Below are positions 1 to 12,840 of a stretch of DNA of 64,000 bases, in pieces. Within the stretch, counting starts at the first letter, position 1. Every line of letters starts with the position of its first letter. The position numbers and the translations under genes are program-made. The notes beneath the pieces are model-generated. The model was not told where the DNA came from and made no database searches. It saw only the letters and a program-made list of their open reading frames with translations. This DNA is from Setophaga petechia (Eukaryota > Chordata > Aves > Passeriformes > Parulidae), in NCBI GenBank assembly GCA_024362935.1, contig JANCRA010000003.1, positions 6,314,001 through 6,378,000 of the forward strand, given 5' to 3'.

Positions 1-3000
1 CCTACTTATATGGTCATCTACACAGACGTGATCCAGGTGGGCAAAGAAGGGAGATTCAGTGCTACCAACTACAACATACATTTCATTTGACATGGCTTTG
101 ACTAGCCTGAGCTGAATTTTCTTCTGGATCACAAAAAACCTGAAATTTCACTGGAATAGACTGTTCTTAAGATTAAAAAAATAATTCTCAGAAAACTAGT
201 AAATTGAAGTATCAAGAATAGAATAAATTCATAAAATATCATCCATCACAGTATATAACACTGTTTAGGAGTGTAAAAATATTAAGTTAAACAACACCAT
301 TTAACATTTATAGCCTTTTCTTTAAAAAATAAAGGATTGGAAAAAAATCAAACACAAAAATATTTGCAAATGTGTCTTCATGTAATGAGAAGCAATATTT
401 AAGCTGTTGTTGTTTTTATTATTTTAGAAATATTGCAGGCCATGAGAGAAAAAGAAATGTAGAACTGCCTGCCCAGGCCCAAGATGGCAAACCAGCTCAT
501 GGAGAAACCTCATGCTTTTTATTCTTTTGAAAGATTTTTCCATTTCTCTTTGCTCTAGGAGCCATTCTAGACTCTAGAAACTATCCTGATGAAGAAAGTT
601 CTCCCAGAATCCAAAAGAAATGCTTTGTGAAGCTTCTGACTTTAATGAGCAAGAGCCTGGAACATACCCTCAGCCTCTTCTAGGCTGCAAGCAGGAGAGG
701 ACAACTTCACTTAGGGAAAGGAGTGTACAAACATGGAAATAATTCCATTCTCCTACATCCTAAAAGGATAAAAGGCTTCATTCCCCTTGATACTTTGTTC
801 AGCATACTGATCCAGAAGCACCCAATTTTCTTTGTAGACACCACTTTGCACCCTAAAAATGTTCTTCTTCCTTCCAGGTGTTGTTGGAAGGCTAAATGAT
901 GCTCATTCAGTAAAATAAATGCTTCATCCCAATTTGGACAACTTAGGGGTCCTTCTCAACAGCTGGTCTAGATTGAGTTTGTCTTCTTTGCCCCTGTTTT
1001 AATTCTCAAAATCATTTACCTCAACATGTACCCAAATGGCACTGTACCGAATGTCATAGCAAAAAATATTGCATTGTTGTTATCCAGAAACTGACTGTTT
1101 AGGCAAGAAACACCATTCTGTTAGTCTGGTAAAAATCTATATTTGATAAACCAATGATAGATTTTATTTTGTTTCCTACTTATCTTCAGGTATTCAAATA
1201 TTTTTGCCTTCATTCTATAGTATGGTATAATCTGTCACCATTTCTGCAGGTTATATATCATATTTGGTATTTATCATCTCACTGTTAGATGGCTTCAATA
1301 GAAATATTTGCTGTCGAAATCTCTAATTTATGAAGCTATCTCCTTCAAAGGCCAAGGTGGAGATTATTTCAGTCCTCAGATTGAATATGCATATGGAGCA
1401 CCTGCAACTGCCTTCAACACACAAACCACTTCCACTTGTGCAAGCCCTGTCTCTGAGCCCATGGTCACTACTGCCATCCTGCCTGAAATAATGATGTCAA
1501 GTGTACATTTAATTCCAGGACCATCCCTAAATCTTTCATCTCTTAACATTTCCCCTGTATAGGTGCCTCCTTTACCAACACTTAGTGCTCTCTGTGAGTT
1601 AGAAGTTACCAACTCTTGATCCATAAATGTAGAGAGCATCTTTTCTTATTACCCAGGTGCCTTGAAGACCAGACTTTACACTTTTCTAATGTTAAGGAAT
1701 CCAGTTGGGATATGCCACATTAACCCAATTTCAGACCATTTGATGTATCAGGATTCTTTTAAGGCCACAGTTTGCTTTGGCATCAAGTATATCATGTAAT
1801 GTTTTTATCTAACAGCCAAAACAAATAACTCAATTTTTCTTTTGAACTAATTATTATTTTTCAATGAACTTGCCTTACACAGAAGCTCTGAGATACTAAA
1901 AAAGAGCAGTTTAAATTACACAGTTGCACATTACAATTTCTTTATCATGGTAACATCATATTCCAGTTTATATGTGAAAGAACATTAATAACTATTGTTT
2001 GTTGCTGGATCTGAACTGTAAAAAAGATTTCCCATTGAAAAAAAGAGATTATTAAAGAAAGAATATGAACTTGAAGAAAAATACATCTTCAAAGGTAATG
2101 AAAGTCAGACACTGATTTCTGTCTGCTTATTATGCAAACCCAGCTGGGCTTGAAGATAGTAAGTATTAGGAAGAAAAAAAGTCAGGAATGAACTTTGACT
2201 CCCATCTTGAAGGAATCTCAGCTCAGCAAAAAAACCAACATTCCAACCCCTGAGTATTGTTGTGTTTTTACACCTCTTCCACCACTAGAACATGAAGGCA
2301 CTGATCATATCCAAAAGTGAAGCCGTTCTTTGTAATTATATTTAGTCAGAACAGCTAACTTTAAACCCTCCCCTTTGAAATTTTTTTCCATATGACAGTA
2401 GTGAAAAATAATGCACAGCAATGTGCACTGCTCATGTATGCACAAGCCTGAGTCAAAAATCAGAGACCCATTGAGTGAAGCCTTGTGCAAACACACTGAA
2501 AAACAGGTGATGGAATCACAGCATTTTAGAAATCAGTATGTGGTCTGTGTTTGATTTAACCCAGATCAGGCTGCTAAGGATTACACTCATTCCAGACCAA
2601 AATGGAAGAAGTCATTGCAAGATAAATCAGGATGCAGAAAAGGCAAAAAGGATGATGATAACAGCCCCATGAGCAATGGAATGAATTATGCTTTATTTTC
2701 AATTCATTTGTTCCTCATGACTGACTGATTTATTTGGGGTTTTAAAATCTAATTTAACTAAAGTAACAAAATGAGATCCCCATGACTTGTATTTTGCAAC
2801 AAGAAGTTTATTTTTATTTAAATTCTTTCCTGGGCAAGAGGTGGTTTGAGCTGCAGTCTGACCCAAGCTACACACCCAGTCTCTGACCAGGAGTCTGGGC
2901 ACTGTGTGCCTCCCAAGTGTCAGCTGGAAACCAGCAATCAGGGAGTGCACTGAGCAAATGATTTATCATTTCTTAGTTGGTGCAGGATGAACGAATGATT

Positions 3001-5380
3001 TTGGAGGTCAAAAATTGTACTTGATTTTCATGAGAATTCAGTGCTTTGCAGCTTCAAATTATCCTCTGGTATTTTGTTGAAATAATACAACAGGTTCAAA
3101 CATTTATGAGAGAATTGGGGAATATACATTCATATTAACAGGGTGACTTTCCACACCTTGTTTCCACAGTTAAATTGAATAAATATTGGTTTACTTTCCC
3201 CCAGTGGCCAAACAGAAATTTTTAGAGAAATACCTGCTCACTGGACTGTGCAGTCTTACTCCAGCACAGGTTCTGAAATTATTTGCACATTAAAAAATCC
3301 AGGTAACTTTTTGAACAGGGAAACAAGAGCATTAAACAATACTAATAGCACCTATGTCACCTCATTATTAGTTAGCATCAATGTCACTCAAAAACACCTT
3401 AGCAAGAAGCAACGTAAACAACATTTAATCTGAATCAAGATACAAGGATCTCAAAGGACAGGGCTGGGCTTTGTAATTCTCCTGTACAGCATAAAAGATG
3501 AGGATCAGCACCATTTTAGATGCAAGATCACAAAAATTAGGTGTAAATAAGACATATTTCTGAGTATATAATGTGCACATTTAAAGCTATCTAAAGATAC
3601 CAACTGTACAGAGTATGAATAATACACTGACAAGCTTGTGAAAGAGTGATGTTCTTTGGGCTCATCATTGCATACTTGAATAGGATATGAATATTTCATA
3701 TTCATGCTAACTGTCATAAAGCAAGTTGAGCTGTTTGTACTAGAAAGGTGTTCACATAGCAGCACTATTCATGTTTACAGTTATCCTGCAAATGTCAGCA
3801 AAACGTTTCCTTCTTGTAAGCATCCCCCTCTCCCTCCCTCACTCTTTTTAATTCATACATAAAGTTATTCAAAAGGACCACACAGCAGCAGGTTGAAAAA
3901 AGATAAAAAGTGTTTCTGGGTATCCAGCCTAGGGAGAAGACAAACAGAACCTTATAATCCAATAATCCAACACCCACAGCACACAGTAAACTACCTACCA
4001 CAAACAACTGCAAGAAAAAGGCCCATGATAGATGTGGATTAGAGACAGGGCAGGAGGGAAGGAGAATAAACAACACAGAGATCCAGACAGAGTCCATCAG
4101 AATCTGCAGAAACTAACAGGCAATGTGGAAATCACCCCCAGAGAAAGCAGTCCTATTAGCTTTAATCCCAAATGATCACAGCACTATTTGATAAAAACAT
4201 CTACAAGAGCTGACACATCAAGATTGCTAATGGACTTTTTTCAGCAACTCTCTTATCACTTGCTATCAAGAGAAAAAACAGAGAGGATTCAAAAGCAAGC
4301 AGGATTCAACTATAAATTAGCTTCTATAAATTAGCAGGTACCAAATTTATAAATGCTAAATGTTTTCCCTGAAGAGCACTGAAAACTTCAAACCTAAAAC
4401 TAAGAGCTTGCTACTTCCATCATTTGCTTTCAGGACATGCTTTAGCCTCTCAAGGAATAGCTGGATCTTTAACACATCCCAGAGTACTGAAGGGCTCTGG
4501 TAAAAAGGCAGACCTGTGCCTGTCATCCTCCCACCATCTCACTTGACATCAAGGGAAGGACTGAGGATTTTCTGCTTTTTGGGGTGAATCATCTGGTAAC
4601 AGCCTGTGTAGAATCCCTCTTTGCACAAAGATCACATCATGGTTACCAGAACACCCAGAGGACGTTTTTTAGGAGAAACTGCTCCATAGATTTGCCCCTA
4701 ATGGGTTTCCCTTGCCAGCCTAAGGGACCAATAACACTCCCACATCCTGGTTTTCACCATCACAGAATGGTTTTACATGGGGTAAGTTTGCACCTGACTA
4801 CCCATCATCACCAGAATCTCCTTACATTTGCTGCATTCAGGATCTCCAAACAAGTATTTTGAGGATTTGTTTCTCTAGGACCACATCTGGACAGTTTGAC
4901 TTGCATAGACTAAACAGAGCTGCTTACAATTCTTCTGGTCCTGAGCAAGCCTAAGAGCATATGATGTAAAGTGTACCAGCACTCAAATCCTGCCCAAAGG
5001 CTGTGGCTGGGCTCCTGCTGACACCTGCACAGAAATCAGTCCCCAGCCTCCTGATGTAACCATCACTTAACACTTCAGAGGTAGCCCTGCAGACCTGCCA
5101 TCCACGAATACTTTTGAACCTAATTCATAATGACTGACATTTTTAAGCCATGCTACTGCCAAGGAAAGGTATAATGGTTCAGAAGAGGTCAAAACACCAG
5201 ATAAAGGAAGAACTATCAGACCCCAGTGACAATATGGCTTACAGTGAAATATAAAAAGCTAAATTTAGCCCCTGTATTGAAGGTAGATTTTTAAGAGGTT
5301 TTTTTTTTACATTCCTATACATAGTGATATGTATTAGTAAGCCTTAATCTCAGTGCTCAGATTTATTCTACTCCCCTTAA
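1..5380. other. unique non-coding sequence, no gene seen
   Basis: AT-rich, CpG-poor sequence. Every open frame is 100 codons or shorter and most overlap a frame on the other strand. I recognise no exon, RNA gene or named repeat. Minor items are a pyrimidine-rich run near 3823-3845 and a short tandem of a 14-base unit containing tataaattagc near 4310-4337. One minus-strand frame (1376-1639) holds a short stretch resembling a MORN repeat and is discussed as a finding. Confidence 0.6.
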
Positions 5381-5410
5381 AAGAAAAAAAAAAAAAAAAA
5401 AAAGAAAAAA
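5381..5410. repeat. poly(A) tract
   Basis: A run of 20 A residues (5384-5403) followed by G, six A and five T. No LINE or SINE body is recognisable immediately 5' of it, so I call it simple low-complexity sequence, not the tail of an identified retroposon. Confidence 0.85.
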
Positions 5411-8400
5411 TTTTTATCTTTTTTTCTTCAAATATTTGCTCATACAGTATAAGAACAAGTCAAGTTATTCCAAACATATAGCATTTTGAACTACACCATC
5501 AGACTTCTCTAACCCTCTCATGCCATATATATGAAAGAAGGGGAGTGAATTTACTCACAGTGAATTTACACAGGTGCTCTGGTCCATAAGAACTCCTCAG
5601 TGAGTTGACGCCCCTTTGGACCAAGGTGTTCCCAAATGATAAAAAGAACCATGATTTTTTTTTTCCCCAAAGGCTGTGCAATTGAAAAACTGTAAAGTTT
5701 ACCACCAGTTTTACTGGAAGTTTTACTTTTCACTAAAATATTGCCATAATTTGCCTTCATTTTTTCCCTAAATCATGCAATAACTCATGAAGATGCTGCT
5801 GCATCTTTACTGCAATTCATCCTCATTGTATTCCTTACAGACCACCTCAGCAAAGTAAAACCTTAAAGAATCACACAACACTTTCATTCTTTCTTTCTTT
5901 GCTTTCCTTCTCTTCCTTTCTGTGGTCTTGCCTGTGGTATTTTGAGAAACACAAACAGATAATAAATTCCTGCCAAGATTACTAAGCCAGTAAAGCTATC
6001 TAGGAGACTCAGTGGTTTCTTTTTTTCTTCCTCCTGTGGTCTCTGCAGTAATTAAAAGAGTAGGCTATAGTCTGAGATCCCCTAATCATGCTACAAGTTG
6101 TTACATCTCCATTTATGCAAGAGCTATCTGTAATGTCTGTAAGTTATTGAGATGCAGCTGAATGCAATGCAGTCTTGTCAAGATAAGGTAAGCCTTGGCA
6201 CTACTTCTGTGGGATCAATGATATGTCCCTGATGTGCAGTATCAGAGGCTGCCAATGAGTCACAAGACACTTGAGTTCCACCAGGAAAGTTGGGCATGCA
6301 CCCAAAAGAGCTTCTAGATTACAGGTCTATAATATGCCTCTTTCATGCTGATATACATAAACTTCTTTCATGTCAACACACAAGAGATTTCTTTTAAAAT
6401 AATTATCCAAAGGGATTGGTGAATCTGTGTCTCACTCAGCCTTCACTGGCCTACAGACTTGGATTCCTTCCCAGCATCCAGAAGAGTATTAACAGGGAAC
6501 AGAAATGAGAAATAACTGCCTCCAGGTACCAAGGCAGGGCCTGCAGATTTGCAGGGCTCAGAGGAACAGGCTGGTACCACTGTCCCCAGTGACTCCACAA
6601 CAAACAGGTCAGACCTCTCTCCATGGCATCTCCTCCCTTCTCTTTGCACAGGCCCCAGAAAGTCAACAGGGAACTCTGTTTTCAAGGGTGACAAACCACA
6701 TACTGTCCTCAAGCACACAAGGAACTTGTAACAAGCCATGAATCTATAGGCCTTTCTAGTGAGACCCTCAAAAAGGGAGGAGGGGAGGAAAGAGGGCCTC
6801 TGAGTGGTACCAATTACACACTTCTCCAAGTCCCAATAATGTACCACTAATACCATCCAGAGGGAGTCCCTTTGGCTCTATTCTTAGCTGGTGTCTCTAG
6901 CCCTCCTTTACAGAAGGATACTGAATAAATGAGGTATTTCTGTGACCTACAGCAAGCCTGCACACAACTGTTTGTATTATATATGGTTTCATTTTGCTCC
7001 CTGGCACTGCTCTTTGGTGGCTGTTACAGCCCATAAAGCCATCTGTTAGGAACACTCAGTCATAAAATTATTAATGCCTACAGTCTAAAACCAGCCCTAA
7101 GTAAATAAACAGTACCAGAAGGCCCAGTGCAAAATTCTGGGATGTTAAATACACAGAACCATAAATCTTCTTAATAGTTCTACGTGCTATTATGTATTCA
7201 CTCGAAATTCTAACACACAGACTAGAGAGAAGTTGCTTCTAAGACAGGGCACTGCAGATTAGCCTCAGAGCATAACCCCACACGAAAAATTCTGGGAAAC
7301 TACTGTGAATCCTTGTGACATTTAGAGCTAATAATACAGACTTATGCAATTAGGAAAGAAAGTTCTTAACAAAGAAACTCAGGGTACACATAATCCTCGA
7401 TGTTCAAAATGCAGAGAACAAAAGAAGAACGTCCCAAGTTTGAATCATTCAAATTCTAAAGTGGATCAAGGAAATTTATTTGTATGGGATATGTGGCACT
7501 TCAAACATGAAGAGAATATTAAGAAATTAAGGACAGATGGATCTTTAGCACTACAATGGCAAAGAGCAAAAGAGTAAAAGGCGCATGATGACCACCTTAG
7601 TCACTTGAGACTAGCTCCTGCTTTAATATAAAGAGGGTATATATACAAAAAGTCACCCTCCATCAGGGACTGTGCTGGCTGAGGGGTCTCCAGGAGGCTG
7701 GCATGGAGCCTGGCCTCTCAAGTCTCACATACAGGAAGCAAGACAGACAGCCAGCTCCACTTCCCAGCCCTCCTGGCAGCCTGGGCCACATCCCATGTGT
7801 GCCCAGCACAGCAGAGCAGCCTGTCCCCCTGGTCTGGCAGCCACAGATATCAAGGAATGATGTCAGCTGGAGTTCCTTGGATCTCAGCAGCTGCCAGAGC
7901 AGGGGAGAGGCTGCACTGCTGCTGGCTTTATGCAGATCTTTAAGAAAGCTCTGGTCTTAATGAGGTTCATAATCTTCCTGGTGGCAGTTTAGCGTCAACA
8001 GCCACAAGTCCAAGTGTTTGCAGGTTGGGTTTTTGAAGGAGGATCTGGCTAAGAAATGCCAGCCCTGCAAAGACAACCAAGGCCTGGCTAAAGATGCACA
8101 AATGCTCACTGCCTGGAAACCAGCAGGTCCCCAGGAAATTGAAACACAATCAATCAATGCATGGTATAAAACCACTCCTCATGAAAATATAGTTACTCTA
8201 AAGAACTCACCAGACTTAAGCCCTCACCCCAGCCCAGTCACCACTTCAGGAACTCATGGAACATAAGGCAGCATTGCTCAGTTTAGCTGGCTTGATAGGA
8301 GAAACCAAGCAAGAAGTTGCTTTATATTTTATTGTCTTAAATAAGGGCTTCAAACCCTTCAAATCCAAATATGTCAATGCATCAGAAACAGGAAGTTTTT

Positions 8401-9423
8401 GTTCCAAGCTGTTCATATATTTAGCTAGAGTTTAAAACTGCAGTGCCCTTTCCACCTCATCTCACTTAGTTTGTATCCCCAACTTGTGCACCTTTCACTT
8501 TTTAACCTAAGGTTTTGCTTCTTAATCACAGGGGGAAGAAGTTGGATAATGAGAGTCACAGACACAGGGGTCTTTATTTACAGTACGTTGCACATCTGGG
8601 TTTTCTCTCAAACTGCCAACTTCTGTAAACTGGGTTGTGATTTTCACCATGAACCACATTTTATATTTGTCTATCAAGGTTCTTTGAGGCCTGGAATATC
8701 CCAGAAAGAAATATGTTTTATTTATGTCAGAGCTCTGTAAAGTAGGAAATGAAGGGGAAAACCCACACTGGACCTTGTAATGGAGTGTTACATAAGAAAA
8801 TTAAAATGGATTACAAAACTGATAAATCACCCACCACATGCAGGCTGGGACAGCAGTTTAATTTCCAAATTAAGACTTGAAAAATCTCAGTTCTGTTTCT
8901 AGCTCAATGCAAATTTCCATTACAACTGTGATTTGATTTCTCTGTGCTTCATGTCTGCCAAACAAAAATTAAGCCCTTCTTTTATCTATCCTGTCTATTT
9001 ACATGTTAAGATTTTGTGGAAAGGAAGCTGAGAAGTAACAGCAGTATTGCAAAATGTTTCTTATATGGGTTCTTAAGTGACCAGTCTCATCTAGGTTTGG
9101 TCTTCTGCATGTTACTCTAGTACTGACAAATTTTCCCTAAGGCACAAAAAAACACCATGCTGCTACCAGAATATATTGCTAAGAAAACCTTTAAGCCAAC
9201 AGCAAACATCATCTCCAGTGACATCATTTGATGTTTCACACCACATTTGACTTGTAAACACAATAACTTGTTATATCTTCTACTTTACTGACTAGGACAT
9301 TATCATAATGTTCTTTTATAAACCTGACAGATGCAGCAATTAATTCTTATCCATCATGTGTCCTGTTGTGTTCCTCCACAACCACAGTGCTTTATACAAA
9401 GCAATGTTTTTACATATCAACCA
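5411..9423. other. unique non-coding sequence, no gene seen
   Basis: No supported gene. It includes a CTTT/pyrimidine-rich microsatellite-like run at about 5884-5925 and a locally GC-richer patch at about 7640-7960. The longest frame is 137 codons on the minus strand (6443-6856). It is overlapped by plus-strand frames over the same bases and resembles no family known to me, so I treat it as chance. Confidence 0.55.
5884..5925. repeat. CTTT-rich pyrimidine microsatellite
   Basis: An imperfect run of CTTT and CCTT units, almost entirely pyrimidine on the plus strand. It is short and interrupted, as expected for a degenerating microsatellite. Confidence 0.7.
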
Positions 9424-9720
9424 CTAATTTAATATAATGTCCTCTGCATGCAGCCCACCTGACTCCGGAGATTTCCTCAGTGAATCCAGGTCAAACCCTG
9501 CCTCCTCCCAGATGAGCATTTCCAGATTTTTGCTATGCAACAGGTTTTCTTTGAGAGCAGGGGGACTCAATAGATCTGTATTTTCTAAATTACATATGTC
9601 GAAAGATATTCTAGGCACTCCATAATTAGCCAGCAAGGAAAAGCATTTCTGATTCATTAGGTCAACTTTAATGGTTTCCTCATTAAAAGTTTTCACTGTT
9701 AAGCTGACAGAAGCTAGAAT
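9424..9720 (-). other. open segment, possible exon (unverified)
   Basis: On the minus strand about 100 codons are open between stops. Only part follows a usable start, and that start is GTG, so it is more credible as an internal or terminal exon than as a whole gene. A pyrimidine-containing stretch ending in AG lies just upstream of the open part (around 9698-9712). A CAG|GTGGGC match to a splice donor occurs inside it, and an in-frame TAG ends it. The predicted peptide is acidic at its C-terminal end (EEAGFDLDSLRKSPESGG) and not low-complexity. I recognise no domain. The segment adjoins a conserved-looking block, so it could equally be non-coding conserved sequence that happens to be open. 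Confidence 0.2.
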
Positions 9721-10330
9721 TTAATAGTAGCTTCCAGCACTTTCTTTATTAGCCGATCTCTATTGAATCAGTCTTTTATCACCTGAAGAGATATTTTAAA
9801 TGGAAATTCCTCAGCCCCAAGCAACCTAGATTGACCAAAGGCCGAGAGATTGCTCTGTCCCTGCTTTAATAAACTGACTGTATGTATTGCTGCAAAGGTC
9901 AGTCCTCATTAGTCAGTGACGGCTACGCAAGATTTAACACGTTACATTCCAGTGCTAATTTGTCATTTGTTGATCCTGACCTATTCTTGGTGATATAAAG
10001 TATCTTTTAGAGGGAATTTATCAATATGAATATCTGGAGACCTCTAAAAAGAATTGTTTCTCTCCTCCCTGATTCACAGCAGCTGGATAATTCTGTGGTC
10101 TGGACAAGCTAACTACTGTTAATGCAGCAAAGTATAGAATTAAGCTCTTTTACTGTCCCCTTTGAGTACAAATCAGTCAAAGTGACACGCTCATATTCTC
10201 TGTGCCTGGGAATAAGTACTTTGGCAGGTAGCTCATAGAAGCTTAGATTCCCCTTTGTCATGTTTCAGTCAAACGAAATCACATCTTATGCTAATATTCT
10301 TGTGTTTGCAGGGGAAATTATGCTTTCTTT
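9721..10330. promoter_or_regulatory. candidate conserved non-coding block
   Basis: AT-rich unique sequence that keeps CpG dinucleotides in an otherwise CpG-poor window. Three fall within about 21 bases at 9920, 9926 and 9940, with others near 9755 and 9840. It has several TAAT/ATTA homeodomain-type cores and no simple repeats. This texture is typical of vertebrate enhancers and conserved non-coding elements. Conservation itself cannot be seen in one sequence, so the call is inference. Confidence 0.3.
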
Positions 10331-12599
10331 CAAAGGGCAAAATTGCATTTCTTCCATTTTTTATTAATGTCCCTGCTGCTAGACATTGGAATTTCATGGA
10401 GAGCAAGTCTACCCAGTTCTAGACAGCAATGATCTTGTACAACCTAGTCACCTCAGAATCTACAAACTGAAAATACAGTAAAGAAGTAGGTCCACTGAAA
10501 CCAATCAAGATTGCTCTATGTTGACTAAAAACTATCCTCCTCAGGAGACTAACTTAATTTTCTTAACAGCTTTTTAATAGATCTCTTGCTCTTAGTTTGC
10601 CAGTCACTCAAAAAAAAAGTCAACTCCTCTTCAAACTTCCACTTTCTGTGGGGATTTTGAGCAACTCAGAGTATTTTGAAAGAGTTCCTTGTCTAATGAA
10701 TTAGGTATTGTCCCAGTGCCTGGGAAATGGGGATTCAACCCATGCAGCTCTCACTGAGGCTGCATCTGACCTTGAAGAATCTCTCTCTCAGGGTTCCAAT
10801 TTCCAAAACAAAAAAAATAAAGGTGACATTTACCTTCTTCTGAGTTTGTTCTGTCTTGTCTGTCTGGATCATAAACCCTGTGTTGCCAGGGACTCCCTTT
10901 TGCAATTTGTAAAATGCCTAGCATGGCACTTTAAAAGCTGTAACAGCTCGTTTAATACAAATTTAAAATACTAATTCAAATGTCAACATACAGGTTTTTT
11001 CCCATCATAAGCCTACACAGGTGCCTTAAGTAGAGGTGATTCTTTTAAACAGTATCAGGTGAAAGAACTAAGATCACATAATATGGAAAGACATTACCAG
11101 AGGCAGTTCACCTCCTCACTTCTTCCATCTTATCAATCTACCTAAAATTCCAGTTGCATTAATTTGAAATTTAGCAGCTTGTTAGCTAGAGAAACATTTT
11201 TGGTTAGACACTGAAAATGGCACAGAAAGGAGAGGACTTCAGTCTTGGCCAGGGTGTTTGGCTTCACAGAATTCTCTCATTTCAGTAGCAATTTATAGGG
11301 ATTCCAGGAACTCAGCTGGCAATGATTTGATTTTTTTCATGTTAATCTCCTCTTAAGGAAAACCAAAACTGGCATCTAAGTTAACATTAATATGTAGCTA
11401 TCCATAGCTGCAAAAGCTTACTGGCACAGGAGTGACCTTGGCATCCTTCATCAGTGCCTTATAATGCTAATGGAGGATTAATACAGGGAGGAGGAGGCAG
11501 CAGCAAAATAGGGAATAGATGGAGAAATGTGTGGGCAGTAAAGTAGCAATGAGCTTTCAAAGCTTTTCCATGCCCATAAACCATAAAAAGTGGCTGAGAG
11601 GAGTATTTACAGAACCATTCTTTGAAACCAGGGTGAAATAATTCAGTATGACAGCAGTTTAGAGACTCTGTGTAAGAAAAAAAAATATATATAGATGAGG
11701 AAAATTATAAGTAGTATAGTAGTACCAGCAAGTAGGCACCTTGACCTTCTCATACTGGCTCTATTACTGTGGCTATTTTTGACTGCCAAAACACCTCAAA
11801 CTCCCTTGTTTGCATTAGCATATGTGTCTTTAACAGACTCTGTGTTCCCATCAGTAGCATCAGAACAGAGGTCAAGGGTAGCTGTGAAGAATGACTGTAA
11901 GTGTGGCATCCAACCATAGGCCCACTTCCAGTTTTTGTTTGGGTTTAAAAAAAAAAAAGCCCTCAGACAAGATGCAGAGTGGCAGACTTCTTGCTGAACA
12001 GAGCAATCCTTGAAGGAGGAAATAACGGGAAGGCTTAGAGGCATATGGAACCCATTAGAAATGGCATGTTTGCAGGGACAGATTATAAATTGGATCAACT
12101 AGAAAAGCATCTGAAAAAAAGGCCTGCCTACAATTCCATCTTGTGTGAACAGTCTCAATCCAGATGAAGTGGGTTTCTAAACAGAGACTTCACTTTTCCA
12201 TTGTTTCTTCATTTTACCACAATTGGAAAAGGCCCAGAAGTGATGACAGCAGAAGCCCTATGCACTCTAAGACCCATCCTGGGACAGAGAGAAAGGAGAG
12301 AGGAATGATTGCCACCATAATATACAACCATTGTATCTCCAGTGTTTACTCAGAACAGAAAGGAACCATTTCAAAGGTTTAATGAGGCCATAATCCACAT
12401 TTGGGCAAATCTTCAGACCTGGATGCAATGGACATGCAGCTCCTGCACCATCCCAAAGTGATGCTCACTGGGATAGTGTGTGTCTCTCTATCTCCCTGGC
12501 AGCCCCACACTCTGAATGAAGATTTCAAATCCTTGCTCCCCCTCTACCTCACAACTTCTGCTAACTTCCCTAATTATGCAGATGCAGGGGATTTCAACC
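10331..12599. other. unique non-coding sequence, no gene seen
   Basis: I see no exon, RNA gene or recognisable mobile element. There is a short A-run followed by an AT dinucleotide stretch near 11678-11694. Open frames are 100 codons or shorter and unremarkable. Confidence 0.6.
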
Positions 12600-12840
12600 T
12601 AAAAGAATAGCAAGCAGTCATTCATTAGCATCGGACATGCAAAACAAATTTAGCTAAGCTGATTACTGTAATGGAGTAGCCAAGAGCACTGCTCAAATTG
12701 ACATGGGAGCAGAAACGCCTTTGATACTCTCAGTACAACGAGCTGTCTATTTTTGTGAAGTCTCATGTTTCCTAATTACCTTAATGCTGTAAGAATTAGG
12801 TACTAACAGTGTACAATCACTCACACCGGGCTGGGTTCAC
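12600..12840. promoter_or_regulatory. candidate conserved non-coding block
   Basis: Complex, non-repetitive AT-rich sequence with retained CpGs (for example in catcggacatgc and acaacgagc) and repeated ATTA/TAAT and CTAATTA-like cores. It differs in texture from its poly-purine and poly-pyrimidine flanks. The call rests on base texture alone. Confidence 0.25.

Noticed and set aside
4755..4790. tcacagaatggttttacatgg, similar to a CR1 3' tail
   Set aside because: Only about a dozen bases fit and the CR1 sequence that should follow is absent.
6443..6856. 137-codon minus-strand frame
   Set aside because: Plus-strand frames overlap the same bases, no domain or signal is recognisable, and no splice or promoter context is visible. 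It is probably a chance frame.
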